DNA of 32,360 nucleotides from Chloroflexus sp. MS-G (GCF_000735195.1 NZ_JPIM01000052.1:1-32360), one strand, 5' to 3'; positions 1 through 8,775 are shown, numbered from the stretch's first letter. Translations and numbers: made by a program. The notes: a model not told the origin generated them from the sequence alone.

Positions 1-26
1 AAGGTGAGGGGGGGCCAATCTAACGG

Positions 27-920
27 TCACTGACGGGCAATTACCGCAATGCTAACGATGAGCAGGGTGGCACCGACTACTCCGAAAGCCGTAAATCGCT
101 CACCAAGCAAAACAATCGCCAGCAGTGCAGAACCAAGTGGTTCGAGCAGAGTGATTGTGGCGGCGGTGGTAGCCCGCACACTCCGCATCCCACGCACGTA
201 GAGCGCGTAGGCAATGGCTGTTGGCACGATACTGAGATAGATGAGGAGCATCCAGCCCTGCACCGGATAATCGACAACCAATCCGCTGGCGAGTGCCGCA
301 GGCATAAGTAGAAAGGCGCCAAGGGTAAACGACAGAGCAACCGGTACTACCGGATGGTATTCCGCAGCGATCATGCGTGCACCGAGGATCACCAGGCTGT
401 ACGAAAATCCGGCTGTCAGTGCCAGAACAGTACCAATCAGGAGGTCGGCTGTTGAGTCTACCTGAGGCGTACCTCCGACGAGAAGCCCGGCTCCGATGAC
501 CGAACCGGCGATTGCCAGCCACGTCGTAGGTCGCAGGCGCTCACCGAGAAAGATCCGCGCCAGCAGCGCAGTGAAGATCGGTGCACTACAAATGTTGATC
601 AATACTGCTGCTGCGACACCGAGGTACGGGATGGCAGCAAAATAGGCGACCTGGTAACCAGCGAATGCGCCTCCGATCAGACCCAGTGTTAAGCGATGGT
701 GAGGTTTAATGCGAAACGCTCGCTGACCGGCAAGCAGTCGGGCCGTTATCAGCAATACCGGCGCCGAGAGGAGCAGCCGTAAAAAACCTATTGAGAGTGA
801 GGTAGTCTCGGTCAGGCGATACAACCAGCCAACTGCAACCCCAATCGTTCCCCAAGAGAGAGCAGCAGCAACGACCATCGCCACATCGAGCGGACGCTGA
901 GTCTCATCAAGACGGTGCAT
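27..920 (-). CDS. EamA/DMT-family small-molecule transporter
   Basis: This 297-residue protein is almost entirely hydrophobic, with about ten membrane segments in two homologous halves, as in the drug/metabolite transporter (EamA) superfamily. Each half ends in the family signature: an SAPIFTALLARIFLGER-type segment near residues 111-128 and LEPLGSALLAIVLLGER near 258-275. Such proteins export amino acids, metabolites or drugs across the inner membrane; the substrate cannot be told from sequence. The ATG at 918-920 has no clear ribosome binding site, and Met15 is an alternative start. It lies downstream of the sigma factor gene, separated by a strong hairpin, so it is probably transcribed separately or by readthrough. 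The family call is firm; the substrate is unknown. Confidence 0.9.
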   Translation of the reverse strand: MHRLDETQRPLDVAMVVAAALSWGTIGVAVGWLYRLTETTSLSIGFLRLLLSAPVLLITARLLAGQRAFRIKPHHRLTLGLIGGAFAGYQVAYFAAIPYLGVAAAVLINICSAPIFTALLARIFLGERLRPTTWLAIAGSVIGAGLLVGGTPQVDSTADLLIGTVLALTAGFSYSLVILGARMIAAEYHPVVPVALSFTLGAFLLMPAALASGLVVDYPVQGWMLLIYLSIVPTAIAYALYVRGMRSVRATTAATITLLEPLGSALLAIVLLGERFTAFGVVGATLLIVSIAVIARQ

Positions 921-941
921 AGCACAACTTATTTACACACA

Positions 942-968
942 TAGCCCCCGTGCCGTACACGGGGGCTA
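942..968 (-). terminator. Hairpin terminator between sigma factor gene and EamA gene
   Basis: A perfect 11-bp inverted repeat (942-952 with 958-968) encloses a 5-nt loop (CCGTA). It begins 22 bases past the sigma factor stop codon. The stem is very GC-rich but lacks a T-tract on the minus strand, so it may act with help or as a 3' end stabiliser. Confidence 0.6.
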
Positions 969-990
969 AGACGATGCGCACCCGAACAGG

Positions 991-2169
991 TTAATCGAGA
1001 TAGCCGCGGAGTTTCTTCCCTAAGTGAGGATGGCGCAGTTTTCGTAACGCAACAGCTTCGATCTGCCGAATGCGCTCGCGAGTAATCCCGAATTCCATAC
1101 CTACCTCTTCAAGCGTGCGGTAGCGGCCATCTTTGAGGCCGTAGCGCAATTGAATAATCTTGCGCTCACGTTCAGGAAGTTTCATCAGCACCTCTTCAAG
1201 CTGCTCACGCAGCAGAGAGGCAGCCGCTGCTTCAGCCGGGGTCGAGATGCGATCATCCTCAATGAAATCGCCCATGCGCCCCTCACCTTCCTGCCCAACC
1301 GGCATTTCAAGCGAGAGCGGGTGCATACTGGCTTCGAGCGTGCGGCGTACTTTTCCGGCGGAAATACCCATCGCATCGGCGATCTCTTCAGGTGTGGGTT
1401 CGCGCTGCATTGTCTGTTGGAGACGATGCGACATGCGTTTCACCTGACTGATAGCTTCACCCATGTGAACAGGCAAGCGAATGGTACGACTCTGATCGGC
1501 AATCGCACGGGTAATCGCCTGCCGTATCCACCAGGTGGCATAGGTGCTAAATTTATGACCCTTCTTGTAGTCGAATTTCTCGACAGCCCGCATCAGGCCG
1601 ATATTTCCCTCTTGCACCAAATCCATCATCGTCAGGCCATAAGAAGTGTACTTCTTCGCAATACTCACAACCAGGCGCAAATTAGCCTGAATCAGATGAT
1701 GGCGAGCATCTTGCCCCTGTTGGACTGCACGTTCTAGTTCAAAACGTTCTCGTGCTGAAGAGTACTCTTCGCGATCAAGACGTTGGCGGGCAATTGCGCC
1801 TGCCTCCATTGCTTTTGCTAGTTCAACCTCTTGTTCGGCAGTCAACAAAGGTACTTGCCCGATCTCTTGCAGGTACATCCGAACCGGGTCATCAAATGCA
1901 ATCTCACCCAGATCGGGCAAATCAGCGATCAAGTCAACATCTGAGTCTGGCTCAAACTCGTTCGGTCCTTCAAGTTCATCACTCGACTCGATAACTTTGA
2001 TCCCTTCGGCCTGCAACATTGCATAGAGCTGATCGATATCGGCAATATCGTGCTCTGGATTGGGGAAGGTGGCAAGAATGTCGGCGTGCGTAATGTATCC
2101 CCGCACGCGAGCTGCGGCGAGCAGTTGCTCGATCATTGCCTCTGACTCCGGTGTGGCTTTGCTCAACAT
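991..2169 (-). CDS. rpoD: RNA polymerase sigma factor, SigA/RpoD type
   Basis: This 392-residue sigma-70 family protein carries the full order of regions: a short region 1.1-like N-terminus (about 10-60), an acidic linker (62-92), region 1.2 (93-124, [16 protein letters not shown]), region 2 (159-236) with [18 protein letters not shown] and the -10 recognition helix [17 protein letters not shown], region 3 (237-318), and region 4 (325-385) with the -35 recognition helix-turn-helix [19 protein letters not shown]. It lacks the large non-conserved insert of E. coli RpoD. It directs RNA polymerase to promoters. Chloroflexus is reported to have several group 1 and 2 sigma factors, so which paralogue this is remains open, although the region 1.1-like segment favours the primary type. 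The ATG at 2167-2169 has only a weak ribosome binding site; Met12 is an alternative. Confidence 0.93.
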   Translation of the reverse strand: MLSKATPESEAMIEQLLAAARVRGYITHADILATFPNPEHDIADIDQLYAMLQAEGIKVIESSDELEGPNEFEPDSDVDLIADLPDLGEIAFDDPVRMYLQEIGQVPLLTAEQEVELAKAMEAGAIARQRLDREEYSSARERFELERAVQQGQDARHHLIQANLRLVVSIAKKYTSYGLTMMDLVQEGNIGLMRAVEKFDYKKGHKFSTYATWWIRQAITRAIADQSRTIRLPVHMGEAISQVKRMSHRLQQTMQREPTPEEIADAMGISAGKVRRTLEASMHPLSLEMPVGQEGEGRMGDFIEDDRISTPAEAAAASLLREQLEEVLMKLPERERKIIQLRYGLKDGRYRTLEEVGMEFGITRERIRQIEAVALRKLRHPHLGKKLRGYLD

Positions 2170-2433
2170 CGTTCAACCAGTGCTCTGTTGATGGCGTCAG
2201 ATGGGCTGACAACCATCGCTAGGCCGTCAGTTTGACGGCGGGCTACAGTAATCGATTCGTCTTGAGGAATATTGAAAGGCCTCAGCGACTCGTCTAAAAC
2301 GCCAGGCCTTTCACGTCGCGTACACTCTGTTGCTTCGGCAAAGAGATGGGGTCGAGAGCACACCCTCAAACCCCAAGCTGTCACCGCGATAGAGGGACGC
2401 AGACGTGGCACCCCATTAGACGTAACTAAAGCT
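2170..2433 (-). promoter_or_regulatory. Long structured 5' leader of the sigma factor gene
   Basis: About 260 bases separate the best promoter from the sigma factor start. They hold a 9-bp inverted repeat, GAAAGGCCT (2274-2282) with AGGCCTTTC (2304-2312), spaced by 21 bases. Short open frames occur on both strands but none has a good start signal or a recognisable product. I see no known riboswitch here. Confidence 0.4.
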
Positions 2434-2463
2434 ACTATAGCACTGTTGGTATACCAGAGTCAA
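2434..2463 (-). promoter_or_regulatory. Promoter for sigma factor gene
   Basis: On the minus strand the -35 box is TTGACT (2458-2463) and the -10 box is TATAGT (2434-2439), with an 18-bp spacer. The -10 is preceded by TGC, giving an extended -10. The spacer contains the 10-bp palindrome TGGTATACCA (2447-2456), a possible operator half-site pair. Confidence 0.6.
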
Positions 2464-2586
2464 CCCCTCTTTTGGCCGATTCTGTGAGAAAGTTGGTAAA
2501 AGATAAAAATAGTGCCAGGGTGTGCAAGCTTGCGATGCTCGCTGGCGGTTTCCGCTATACCGCACCGTCAGCTCGAATGTGAGCTG

Positions 2587-3432
2587 TTATAACGTGGCAT
2601 CTTCTTCAGTATCAGGCAGATATGCGCTAATTTTTGCAAGTGAAAAGTTGCGAATATCGTTCCGTAAGTAGCAGAAAGCGCGCACGCTTGGCCCGTTTGG
2701 CTCAACCGTTAGCTCGATAGGGCGAATGCGACGTTCGATGGGTTGCGGACTGCTATTTGAGGTGTAGATAATGCGCAACGTGGCGCCGTTGGCCAGCGCA
2801 GCGGCGAGTGGAGCGGGTACTTCTGGTTCTGGTTGACCAGGGAGTAATCCGCGGGCAAAGCGGAGGGCGTCGCCCAGGGTGACGACGCCAATATGGGCCA
2901 TCTCGTTCACGAGGCGATGAAAGAGGGCTTGAAGAGTCAATACATCCTCCATCGCTCGATGGGTGGGCACAGGGAGATCAAGGTTAGTTGCCAGTGCTTT
3001 CAGGCTGAGTGAACCACGACGCATCCCAAGACGACGTGCCAGTTCGAGCGTGTCAAGCGCCGGGCCGGTGAGGGGCGGATAACCGGCCTGAGTCAGTTCC
3101 ATATTGAGAAAAGACTCATCAAAGGGGAGATTATGGGCAATACGTACCGCGTTTTGATTAAGGGTGATAACGTGTGGCGCAATCTCGGCAAACCTTGGCG
3201 CCTGGTACAGGTCTTCAGGTCGCAGGCCATTGATCTGAGCTGCCTGCGGATCGAGTTCACGCTCAGGGTTGATTAACGTATTCAGCGAACCTGCTTCGTT
3301 GCCATGCTCGTAGCGGAGCATAGCAATCTCACAGATGCGATGACCGGCTCGAATATCGAGACCGGTAGTTTCGACATCGAAAAAGAGTAAAGGCAGCTCG
3401 CTGATCGGTTGTTGCAAGTAAGACGCGATCAT
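2587..3432 (-). CDS. DEDDh 3'-5' exonuclease (DnaQ-like) with C-terminal WYL-like domain
   Basis: Residues 13-178 form a DnaQ/RNase T-type exonuclease with all catalytic motifs visible: Exo I D19-V-E21, Exo II around D105 (HNLPFDESFL) and Exo III H158 with D163 (HRAMED). Such enzymes remove nucleotides from 3' ends, as in the proofreading subunit of DNA polymerase III. The C-terminal part (about 205-275) does not look like DnaQ; its RxIRPIEL stretch followed by FCYLRND and RNFSLAKI matches the WYL domain, a ligand- or single-stranded-nucleic-acid-binding regulatory fold. The 281-residue length fits this two-domain reading. The ATG overlaps the TGA of the upstream SH3-domain gene (ATGA), so the two are probably translationally coupled. 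Exonuclease call strong; WYL assignment moderate. Confidence 0.88.
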   Translation of the reverse strand: MIASYLQQPISELPLLFFDVETTGLDIRAGHRICEIAMLRYEHGNEAGSLNTLINPERELDPQAAQINGLRPEDLYQAPRFAEIAPHVITLNQNAVRIAHNLPFDESFLNMELTQAGYPPLTGPALDTLELARRLGMRRGSLSLKALATNLDLPVPTHRAMEDVLTLQALFHRLVNEMAHIGVVTLGDALRFARGLLPGQPEPEVPAPLAAALANGATLRIIYTSNSSPQPIERRIRPIELTVEPNGPSVRAFCYLRNDIRNFSLAKISAYLPDTEEDATL

Positions 3433-4670
3433 TTCACTACCGGCACCTGTGCAGCTACATCATCGGGAATGCCAAGCAGCGAAGCCTGCACCCAGCCCTC
3501 ACGGTCACGGACCGTTCGTACTCGATACCATGTACCATCGGCGGTGCGCTCAAACAGCTCAACAACCTCCGGCGGGTTGACTTGATCAATTACCGCGCTA
3601 CCCGTATCGGCTGCCAGGTAGATCGAGCCGTTATCAAAGACGCTCACCACGTTAGCAACCGGTGTCTCGGCGGCGATTAGATCGGTGACGGCAATTAATG
3701 TTCTGCTAACCCAACCCACCTCGTTCCGCACAGTTCGTACATAATACCAGAGGGCGTTAGGAGTACGAGCCAGAATCTCCACCTCTTCGCCAGCGTTAAT
3801 GCCGCCAATCACGTTGTTCACGCCGGTATAAGGGAGCTTCCGCACATTACCACCGTTGGTCACTGCTACCCGTTGTCCGGTTGGCAGCGCTGGCGTAGGG
3901 GTGGCCGTCGGTGGCGGTGGTGTCGGAGTTGCCTGGGCAATGACTGCTGTTGGCGTTGCGGTTGCCGACAGCGTTGGCGAAGGAGAGGGCGTTGGCTCAG
4001 TACCGTAAAACGCAGCGGCAAAGGTTGGCAACACTTCCAGTTCAGCTTCGGCGCTGAGGCTACCGTCGGGAGTCGTGACAACAACGGTATACTTTCGGCC
4101 TTCTGGCGTTGGATCGCCATCAGGAAGTTTTGCTTCACGGAAATCACCACGATCACGACGAATTTGGATTCTCCTTGCTGGATCGAACCAGCGCAACGGT
4201 TGACCATCGGCGCGTAGTTCAACCTGCAATTCGGTGTTATCGGGTAGGCCGGTGCTGCGTACACGCACACTTAAGGTTAGTGGGTTGGCGCGTACAATGG
4301 TTGCATCTTCAATGGTGAGCGTAACCGGTATGGGTGATGGGGTCGGTGTGGGTGGTGGTGCAGCAGTCTGATCATTGCTCAGACTCAATACTAGAATACC
4401 GATCCCCATACACAGCAAGATCGGGATCAAGACGAAGAGAATCTTTGCTGCCAGGGAAAGATTGCGCAACCGATCCTGCCAGCTTTGCGGTTCTTCAAGC
4501 GGGATGGCGGTGTAGTCGATCTTTGTTGGTGGCGGAGTTTCCGGCGCAGGAGGAAGTGCCTGTGATGCACGCCGCCGCACAATCAGCACAACCAACAGAA
4601 TAATGACGATACCGAGAATGATCAACCCAATGGCGAGTGGTGTTGGTATCTGGTTAAGCGTTGTTTGCAT
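3429..4670 (-). CDS. Membrane-anchored protein with two SH3b-like domains
   Basis: Numbered from the chosen ATG (413 residues), the protein has a membrane segment at about 11-33, a proline-rich cytoplasmic stretch, a second membrane segment at about 73-97, then proline/threonine-rich linkers flanking an Ig-like or beta-sandwich region (about 110-215). Two bacterial SH3-type repeats follow (about 265-325 and 335-400), each with NxR- or YxVRTVR-type strands and GWV (NEVGWVSRTLI, REGWVQASLLGI). SH3b domains commonly bind cell-wall or other surface ligands, so an extracytoplasmic envelope role is inferred. ATG 4668-4670 was chosen over the TTG two codons upstream because a GAGG motif lies seven bases before it. 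It is the first gene of an operon with the exonuclease. Confidence 0.85.
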   Translation of the reverse strand: MQTTLNQIPTPLAIGLIILGIVIILLVVLIVRRRASQALPPAPETPPPTKIDYTAIPLEEPQSWQDRLRNLSLAAKILFVLIPILLCMGIGILVLSLSNDQTAAPPPTPTPSPIPVTLTIEDATIVRANPLTLSVRVRSTGLPDNTELQVELRADGQPLRWFDPARRIQIRRDRGDFREAKLPDGDPTPEGRKYTVVVTTPDGSLSAEAELEVLPTFAAAFYGTEPTPSPSPTLSATATPTAVIAQATPTPPPPTATPTPALPTGQRVAVTNGGNVRKLPYTGVNNVIGGINAGEEVEILARTPNALWYYVRTVRNEVGWVSRTLIAVTDLIAAETPVANVVSVFDNGSIYLAADTGSAVIDQVNPPEVVELFERTADGTWYRVRTVRDREGWVQASLLGIPDDVAAQVPVVK

Positions 4671-4703
4671 GAGCAACCTCGATTACAAGCGCTTCAATCG
4701 CTT

Positions 4704-4732
4704 ATAATATGCGAATCTCGCTCTATCTGCAA
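4704..4732 (-). promoter_or_regulatory. Promoter for SH3b protein-exonuclease operon
   Basis: On the minus strand TTGCAG (4727-4732) and TATTAT (4704-4709) are separated by 17 bp, about 35 bases upstream of the ATG. A small AAGCG/CGCTT hairpin lies in the leader. Confidence 0.55.
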
Positions 4733-4766
4733 CTGAGGGAGTCTTTGCTTGGGATTGTTCGACGTT

Positions 4767-5023
4767 TTCACCTGATTTTAGCAGAGGTGAAGGGAGAGAG
4801 GAGGGCAAAGAGTATAGAAGTGTGCGAAAGAGAGGTGGGTTTCCGTTTCGATGGCGTGCTGTCCAACCTCTTGTTAGCTTGCCGATCATACTTGTTGACG
4901 CATTGCCAAGACGGGTTCACCTCCGCTTGCGGGGGAAGGGGGAAGGAAGAGAAATGTTGGCTGATGTACGAAGCGATGGGTTTCTGCACCTCGCATGATG
5001 TGGGCTGTAGGACCGCGCACCCA
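4767..5023. repeat. Dispersed intergenic repeat element, copy A
   Basis: A mosaic element contains four landmarks in order: a 7-bp inverted repeat TTCACCT/AGGTGAA (4767-4773, 4785-4791) followed by a GAGAGGAGGG purine tract; a CTCCGCTTGCGGGGG palindromic core (4921-4935); a 21-bp block at 4964-4984 (ATGTAC...TGGGTTTC); and CCGCGCACCCA (5013-5023). The same landmarks recur in the same order at about 24079-24232. Copy A runs into the tandem array. Confidence 0.55.
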
Positions 5024-5564
5024 GGTGACCACGCTGGTCGGGAGGCATTGGCAGCGGGCACGGGATAGGCGCGAGTGGCCTCCGCTGCCCTGGTCGGTCC
5101 TCGAATGTGGCCAAACGGTGCGGGCCGGAGGCCCGTGCACCCAGGTGACCACGCCGGTCGAGAGGCATTGGCAGCGGGCACGGGATAGGCGCGAGTGGCC
5201 TCCATCGAATGTGGCCAAACGGTGCGGGCCGGAGGCCCGCGCACCCAGGTGACCACGCCGGTCGGGGGGCATTGGCAGTGGGCACGGGATAGGCGCGAGT
5301 GGCCTCCGCTGCCCTGGCCAGTCATCGAATGTGGCCAAACGGTGCGGGCCGGAGGCCCGCGCACCCAGGCGACCACGCCGGTCGGGGGGCATTGGCAGCG
5401 GGCACGGGATAGGCGCGAGTGGCCTCCATCGAATGTGGCCAAACGGTGCGGGCCGGAGGCCCGCGCACCCAGGTGACCACGCCGGTCGGGGGGCGTTGGC
5501 AGTGGGCACGGGATAGGCGCGAGTGGCCTCCACTGCCCTGGCCGGTCATCGAATGTGGCCAAAA
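5000..5564. repeat. Tandem array of alternating 120-bp and 104-bp GC-rich units
   Basis: Units start at TCGAATGTGGCC. Boundaries are: degenerate unit 1 about 5000-5100 (long type), unit 2 5101-5204 (104 bp), unit 3 5205-5324 (120 bp), unit 4 5325-5428 (104 bp), unit 5 5429-5548 (120 bp), and a 16-bp remnant 5549-5564. Long units carry an extra 16 bp (GCTGCCCTGGCC-type) before the next start, so the order is long-short-long-short-long and the higher-order period is 224 bp. Each complete unit contains the hairpin GCGGGCC-GGA-GGCCCGC or a close variant. Copies differ by only a few substitutions. The array lies between the 3' end of the ferritin gene and the 5' side of the SH3 gene. Open frames on the minus strand are judged non-coding because 104 is not a multiple of three, so the reading frame shifts at each short unit. 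Confidence 0.9.
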
Positions 5565-5630
5565 GTTGGGAACGCTGAAAACTCCTACCCCTAGCAAGCG
5601 ATGTAGGTTAGTGAGCTTTGTAGATACCTG

Positions 5631-6131
5631 TTATTCATCTTCCTCTTGGCGTTCGGCTAATTTGCGATCAAGCATCAGCAGGCCGACACCATCGTTCCCA
5701 ATCAGTTTGAGGTGTTGAATAATCTCGTCGGCGTTCTTCTCTTCTTCAACTTGCTCATCGATAAACCATTTCAGCATACTCATGGTCGCATAGTCGTTCT
5801 CTTGCACGGCTAAGGCATAGATAGCGTGGATCGAAGCCGTCACTCGTTGTTCATGGGCCAGGGCGTGCTCGAAAGCATCAAGCGGGGAGGCATATTCGTT
5901 CCGCGGTTCTTCGATAGCGCTGAGGATAACCCGTCCACCACGGTCGTTAACGTAGTCAAAGAAGCGGATGGCATGCTCGCGCTCCTCTTCACTCTGAACG
6001 CGGAACCAATGTGCGAAACCGGTCAGGGAGAGCGATTCAAAGTAGGCCGCCATTGCCAGGTAGGTATACGAGGCGGCATATTCGTAGGTGATCTGGCGGT
6101 TCAGAGCCTGTTGAATCTTTTCACTGAGCAT
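5631..6131 (-). CDS. ftnA: Bacterial ferritin (non-haem)
   Basis: The 166-residue protein has the length and helical pattern of bacterial ferritin. Its ferroxidase residues fall at the same numbers as in E. coli FtnA: E17, E50, H53, E94, Q127 and E130. It oxidises Fe(II) and stores iron as a mineral inside a 24-subunit cytoplasmic shell. The haem-ligand pattern of bacterioferritin is not evident. The ATG at 6129-6131 is preceded by AAGGAG at a spacing of about eight bases. It is monocistronic, with its own promoter facing away from topA, and its 3' end abuts the GC-rich tandem array. No iron-regulator box could be recognised with confidence. Confidence 0.93.
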   Translation of the reverse strand: MLSEKIQQALNRQITYEYAASYTYLAMAAYFESLSLTGFAHWFRVQSEEEREHAIRFFDYVNDRGGRVILSAIEEPRNEYASPLDAFEHALAHEQRVTASIHAIYALAVQENDYATMSMLKWFIDEQVEEEKNADEIIQHLKLIGNDGVGLLMLDRKLAERQEEDE

Positions 6132-6168
6132 TGGGCGTCTCCTTTTCGCAACTAATACCGGTAATCGT

Positions 6169-6198
6169 ATGATACCCTATTTCTGCGGTGTGTGTCTA
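6169..6198 (-). promoter_or_regulatory. Promoter for ferritin gene
   Basis: On the minus strand TAGACA (6193-6198) and TATCAT (6169-6174) lie 18 bp apart, each matching five of six consensus positions. This places transcription start about 30 bases upstream of the ferritin ATG. Confidence 0.5.
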
Positions 6199-6340
6199 AA
6201 AAATGCATCTCTTGCCCGAGAAGGGGCGCACGTCTGACAACAATCTCTGACTCGGGATGAGCGAGTGGAACCGATTGTAGCGACATCAGCACACGGGTCC
6301 CATCCACCCCCGCTTATGCAGCTATTGATAAAACTCTTTC

Positions 6341-6369
6341 TTGACAAGCTGGCCCGTGCCGCGTATAGT
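6341..6369 (+). promoter_or_regulatory. Promoter for topA
   Basis: A consensus -35 TTGACA (6341-6346) and near-consensus -10 TATAGT (6364-6369) are separated by exactly 17 bp, with the topA ATG about 60 bases downstream. This is the best sigma-70-type promoter in the window. The stretch between it and the ferritin promoter (6199-6340) shows nothing else I can name. Confidence 0.75.
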
Positions 6370-6430
6370 GCGAAAGCAGAAAAGAATGTTGGCATAATTT
6401 GGGTGTCGTTCAACCACGGGAATAATCACG

Positions 6431-8767
6431 ATGGGTGACAAAGTTGTGATTGTTGAGTCGCCGGCAAAGGCACGGACGATTCAAAAATATCTGGGCAAAG
6501 GATACAAGGTCGCTTCTAGTATGGGGCATGTGCGTGATTTGCCCAAAAGCGGTCTTGCTATCGATATTGAGCACGATTTTACGCCTTCATACGAGATTGT
6601 GAAACCGAAGGTGGTCAGCGAGTTGAGTCAGGTTGTGCGTAATGCCGAAGCAGTGTATCTGGCTACCGATCCTGATCGTGAAGGCGAGGCGATAGCCTGG
6701 CATATTACGCAGGCAGTAAAACTCCCGAAAAAAACTCCGGTGTATCGGGTTGTTTTTCAAGAAATTACCCGCAATGCGGTGCAGCAGGCATTACAACAAC
6801 CGCGCCAGATCAATCAGAACCTGGTTGAGGCACAGCAGGCGCGTCGTGTCCTTGATCGGCTGGTCGGCTATCAATTAAGTCCGTTGCTATGGGATAAAGT
6901 TAAGCGTGGATTGAGCGCCGGTCGGGTGCAATCGGTAGCAGTACGGCTGATTGTCGAGCGGGAGCGCGAGATTGAGAATTTCCAACCCCAAGAGTACTGG
7001 ACGATTGAGGCCGATCTGCTCAAAGAGGGCGGGCTTGCGCCGCGTGATCTCTTCCGGGCGGTCCTGATTGAGCGTGGTGGGAAGAAGCTGGAGAAGTTCT
7101 CTATTGAGCGTCGCGAGCAAGCCGAAGAGATTGTTTCCGAACTTCACGGCGCAACCTTTACCGTTGCTCGTGTGACACGCCGCGATAAGCGGCGTACTCC
7201 GCCTCCGCCCTTTACCACCAGTACTCTGCAACAGGAGGCGGCGCGTAAATTAGGGTTCAGCGCCAAGAAGACCATGATGCTGGCCCAGCGTCTGTACGAA
7301 GGGGTCGATATTGGTGGTGAGGACGGTATCGTTGGACTCATCACATATATGCGAACCGACAGTGTGCAGGTAGCAGCAGAAGCACAGGCGGAGGCACGAG
7401 AAGTTATCGCCCAGCGCTTTGGGAATGAATATCTGCCCGATCAACCACCGGTGTATAAGACGAAGGCGAAAGGTGCGCAAGAGGCACACGAGGCGATTCG
7501 TCCGACCAGCAGTGCTCGTTTGCCAGAGCTGTTGAGCGAAAAGCTCGAACGTGATCTATGGCGACTTTACGATCTGATCTGGAAGCGGTTTATTGCCTCG
7601 CAAATGGCACCGGCGGTGTTCGATAGCACGACCGTTGATATTGCAGCATCACCGGTGATTGCCAATGCACCGGCGTATCTCTTCCGGGCCACCGGATCGG
7701 TGCTCAAGTTTCCCGGCTTTCTCGCCGTTTATAACGTTAGTCTCGATGAAGGCGAAGAAGATGAGGACAGTGAACGCCGTCTGCCGCCGTTGACCGAAGG
7801 TGAAATGCTGCAACTGGTTGAACTGTTGCCGCTTCAGCACTTCACCGAACCGCCGCCTCGGTATACTGAAGCCAGTTTGGTGAAAGAATTGGAACGGCTG
7901 GGGATTGGTCGTCCCAGTACGTATGCGACGATCCTCTCGACCATCCAGGAGCGTGAATACGTCGAGATGGTTGACAAGAAGCTGATTCCCACTACCCTGG
8001 GACGCATTGTTACCGACCTGCTGGTTGAGCACTTCGGGAATATCGTTGACTACGATTTTACCTCGGCGCTCGAGCAACAACTTGACGATATTGCTGAAGG
8101 TTCAAAGAAGTGGGTGCCGGTCTTGCGAGAATTCTATGGCCCATTCCGATCCACACTTGAGTTGGCTCAGCACCAGATGCGCAATGTCAAACGCGAAGAG
8201 ATTGTGACCGATCTCGATTGCCCGAAGTGTGGTCAGGCAAAGCTGGTGATCCGTTTTGGGCGTAACGGTGAGTTTCTGGCCTGTTCACGCTACAATCGCG
8301 ATGGCGAAGGTGAATCGTGCGACTTTACCAGTAATTTTCACCGTGATGAGAATGGTCAGATTGTTATCGACAAGACCAGCGCCCCTGAAACCAGTGATGT
8401 GTTGTGTAATGTCTGCGGGCGACCAATGGTTGTGAAGAAGAGCCGCTTCGGCCCCTTCCTCGGTTGTTCGGGGTATCCTGAGTGCACCAATACACGTCGG
8501 ATTGGTCGTGATGGGAAGCCGGTACCACTTCCCGAACCGACTGGCGTGATCTGCCCGAAGTGTGGTGAAGGAGAATTGTTGCGGCGGCGAGGTAAGTTTG
8601 GACGCCCATTCTATGGCTGTGCGCGCTATCCAAAGTGTGACTACATTACTAATTCGCTCGATGAGGCTCAGGCGGGAGCACCATTGACAGAATCGGCTGA
8701 ACCTAAAGAGGAATCGTCTGCACCGACACCTTCACGTTCGACGAAGCGCTCGCGCAAGATTGCATGA
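6431..8767 (+). CDS. topA: DNA topoisomerase I (type IA)
   Basis: The 778-residue enzyme relaxes negatively supercoiled DNA by transient single-strand cleavage. The N-terminal TOPRIM domain (about 4-115) shows the catalytic glutamate E9 (VESPAKA) and D80-P-D82-R-E84. The nucleophilic tyrosine is Y306 in GLITYMRTDS. The C-terminus carries three zinc-ribbon repeats: C597/C600/C618/C630, C659/C662/C679/C685 and C708/C711/C730/C736, followed by a basic Ser/Pro-rich tail. Length and order match bacterial TopA. It is monocistronic, with a strong promoter and a hairpin right after the stop codon, and converges on the nicotinamidase-like gene. Confidence 0.97.
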   Translation: MGDKVVIVESPAKARTIQKYLGKGYKVASSMGHVRDLPKSGLAIDIEHDFTPSYEIVKPKVVSELSQVVRNAEAVYLATDPDREGEAIAWHITQAVKLPKKTPVYRVVFQEITRNAVQQALQQPRQINQNLVEAQQARRVLDRLVGYQLSPLLWDKVKRGLSAGRVQSVAVRLIVEREREIENFQPQEYWTIEADLLKEGGLAPRDLFRAVLIERGGKKLEKFSIERREQAEEIVSELHGATFTVARVTRRDKRRTPPPPFTTSTLQQEAARKLGFSAKKTMMLAQRLYEGVDIGGEDGIVGLITYMRTDSVQVAAEAQAEAREVIAQRFGNEYLPDQPPVYKTKAKGAQEAHEAIRPTSSARLPELLSEKLERDLWRLYDLIWKRFIASQMAPAVFDSTTVDIAASPVIANAPAYLFRATGSVLKFPGFLAVYNVSLDEGEEDEDSERRLPPLTEGEMLQLVELLPLQHFTEPPPRYTEASLVKELERLGIGRPSTYATILSTIQEREYVEMVDKKLIPTTLGRIVTDLLVEHFGNIVDYDFTSALEQQLDDIAEGSKKWVPVLREFYGPFRSTLELAQHQMRNVKREEIVTDLDCPKCGQAKLVIRFGRNGEFLACSRYNRDGEGESCDFTSNFHRDENGQIVIDKTSAPETSDVLCNVCGRPMVVKKSRFGPFLGCSGYPECTNTRRIGRDGKPVPLPEPTGVICPKCGEGELLRRRGKFGRPFYGCARYPKCDYITNSLDEAQAGAPLTESAEPKEESSAPTPSRSTKRSRKIA

Positions 8768-8775
8768 AACGCATA

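Noticed and set aside
1150..1737. 195-residue open frame opposite the sigma factor gene
   Set aside because: It is the antisense shadow of strongly conserved sigma regions and has no recognisable domain.
4768..5562. Open frames of 264, 215 and 122 residues on the minus strand across the tandem array
   Set aside because: All three frames are open because of GC-rich repeats. The same peptide recurs in shifting frames as 104-bp units change phase, and there is no ribosome binding site or family resemblance.
5000..5564. CRISPR array
   Set aside because: Units are contiguous and nearly identical throughout, with no unique spacers and no cas genes.
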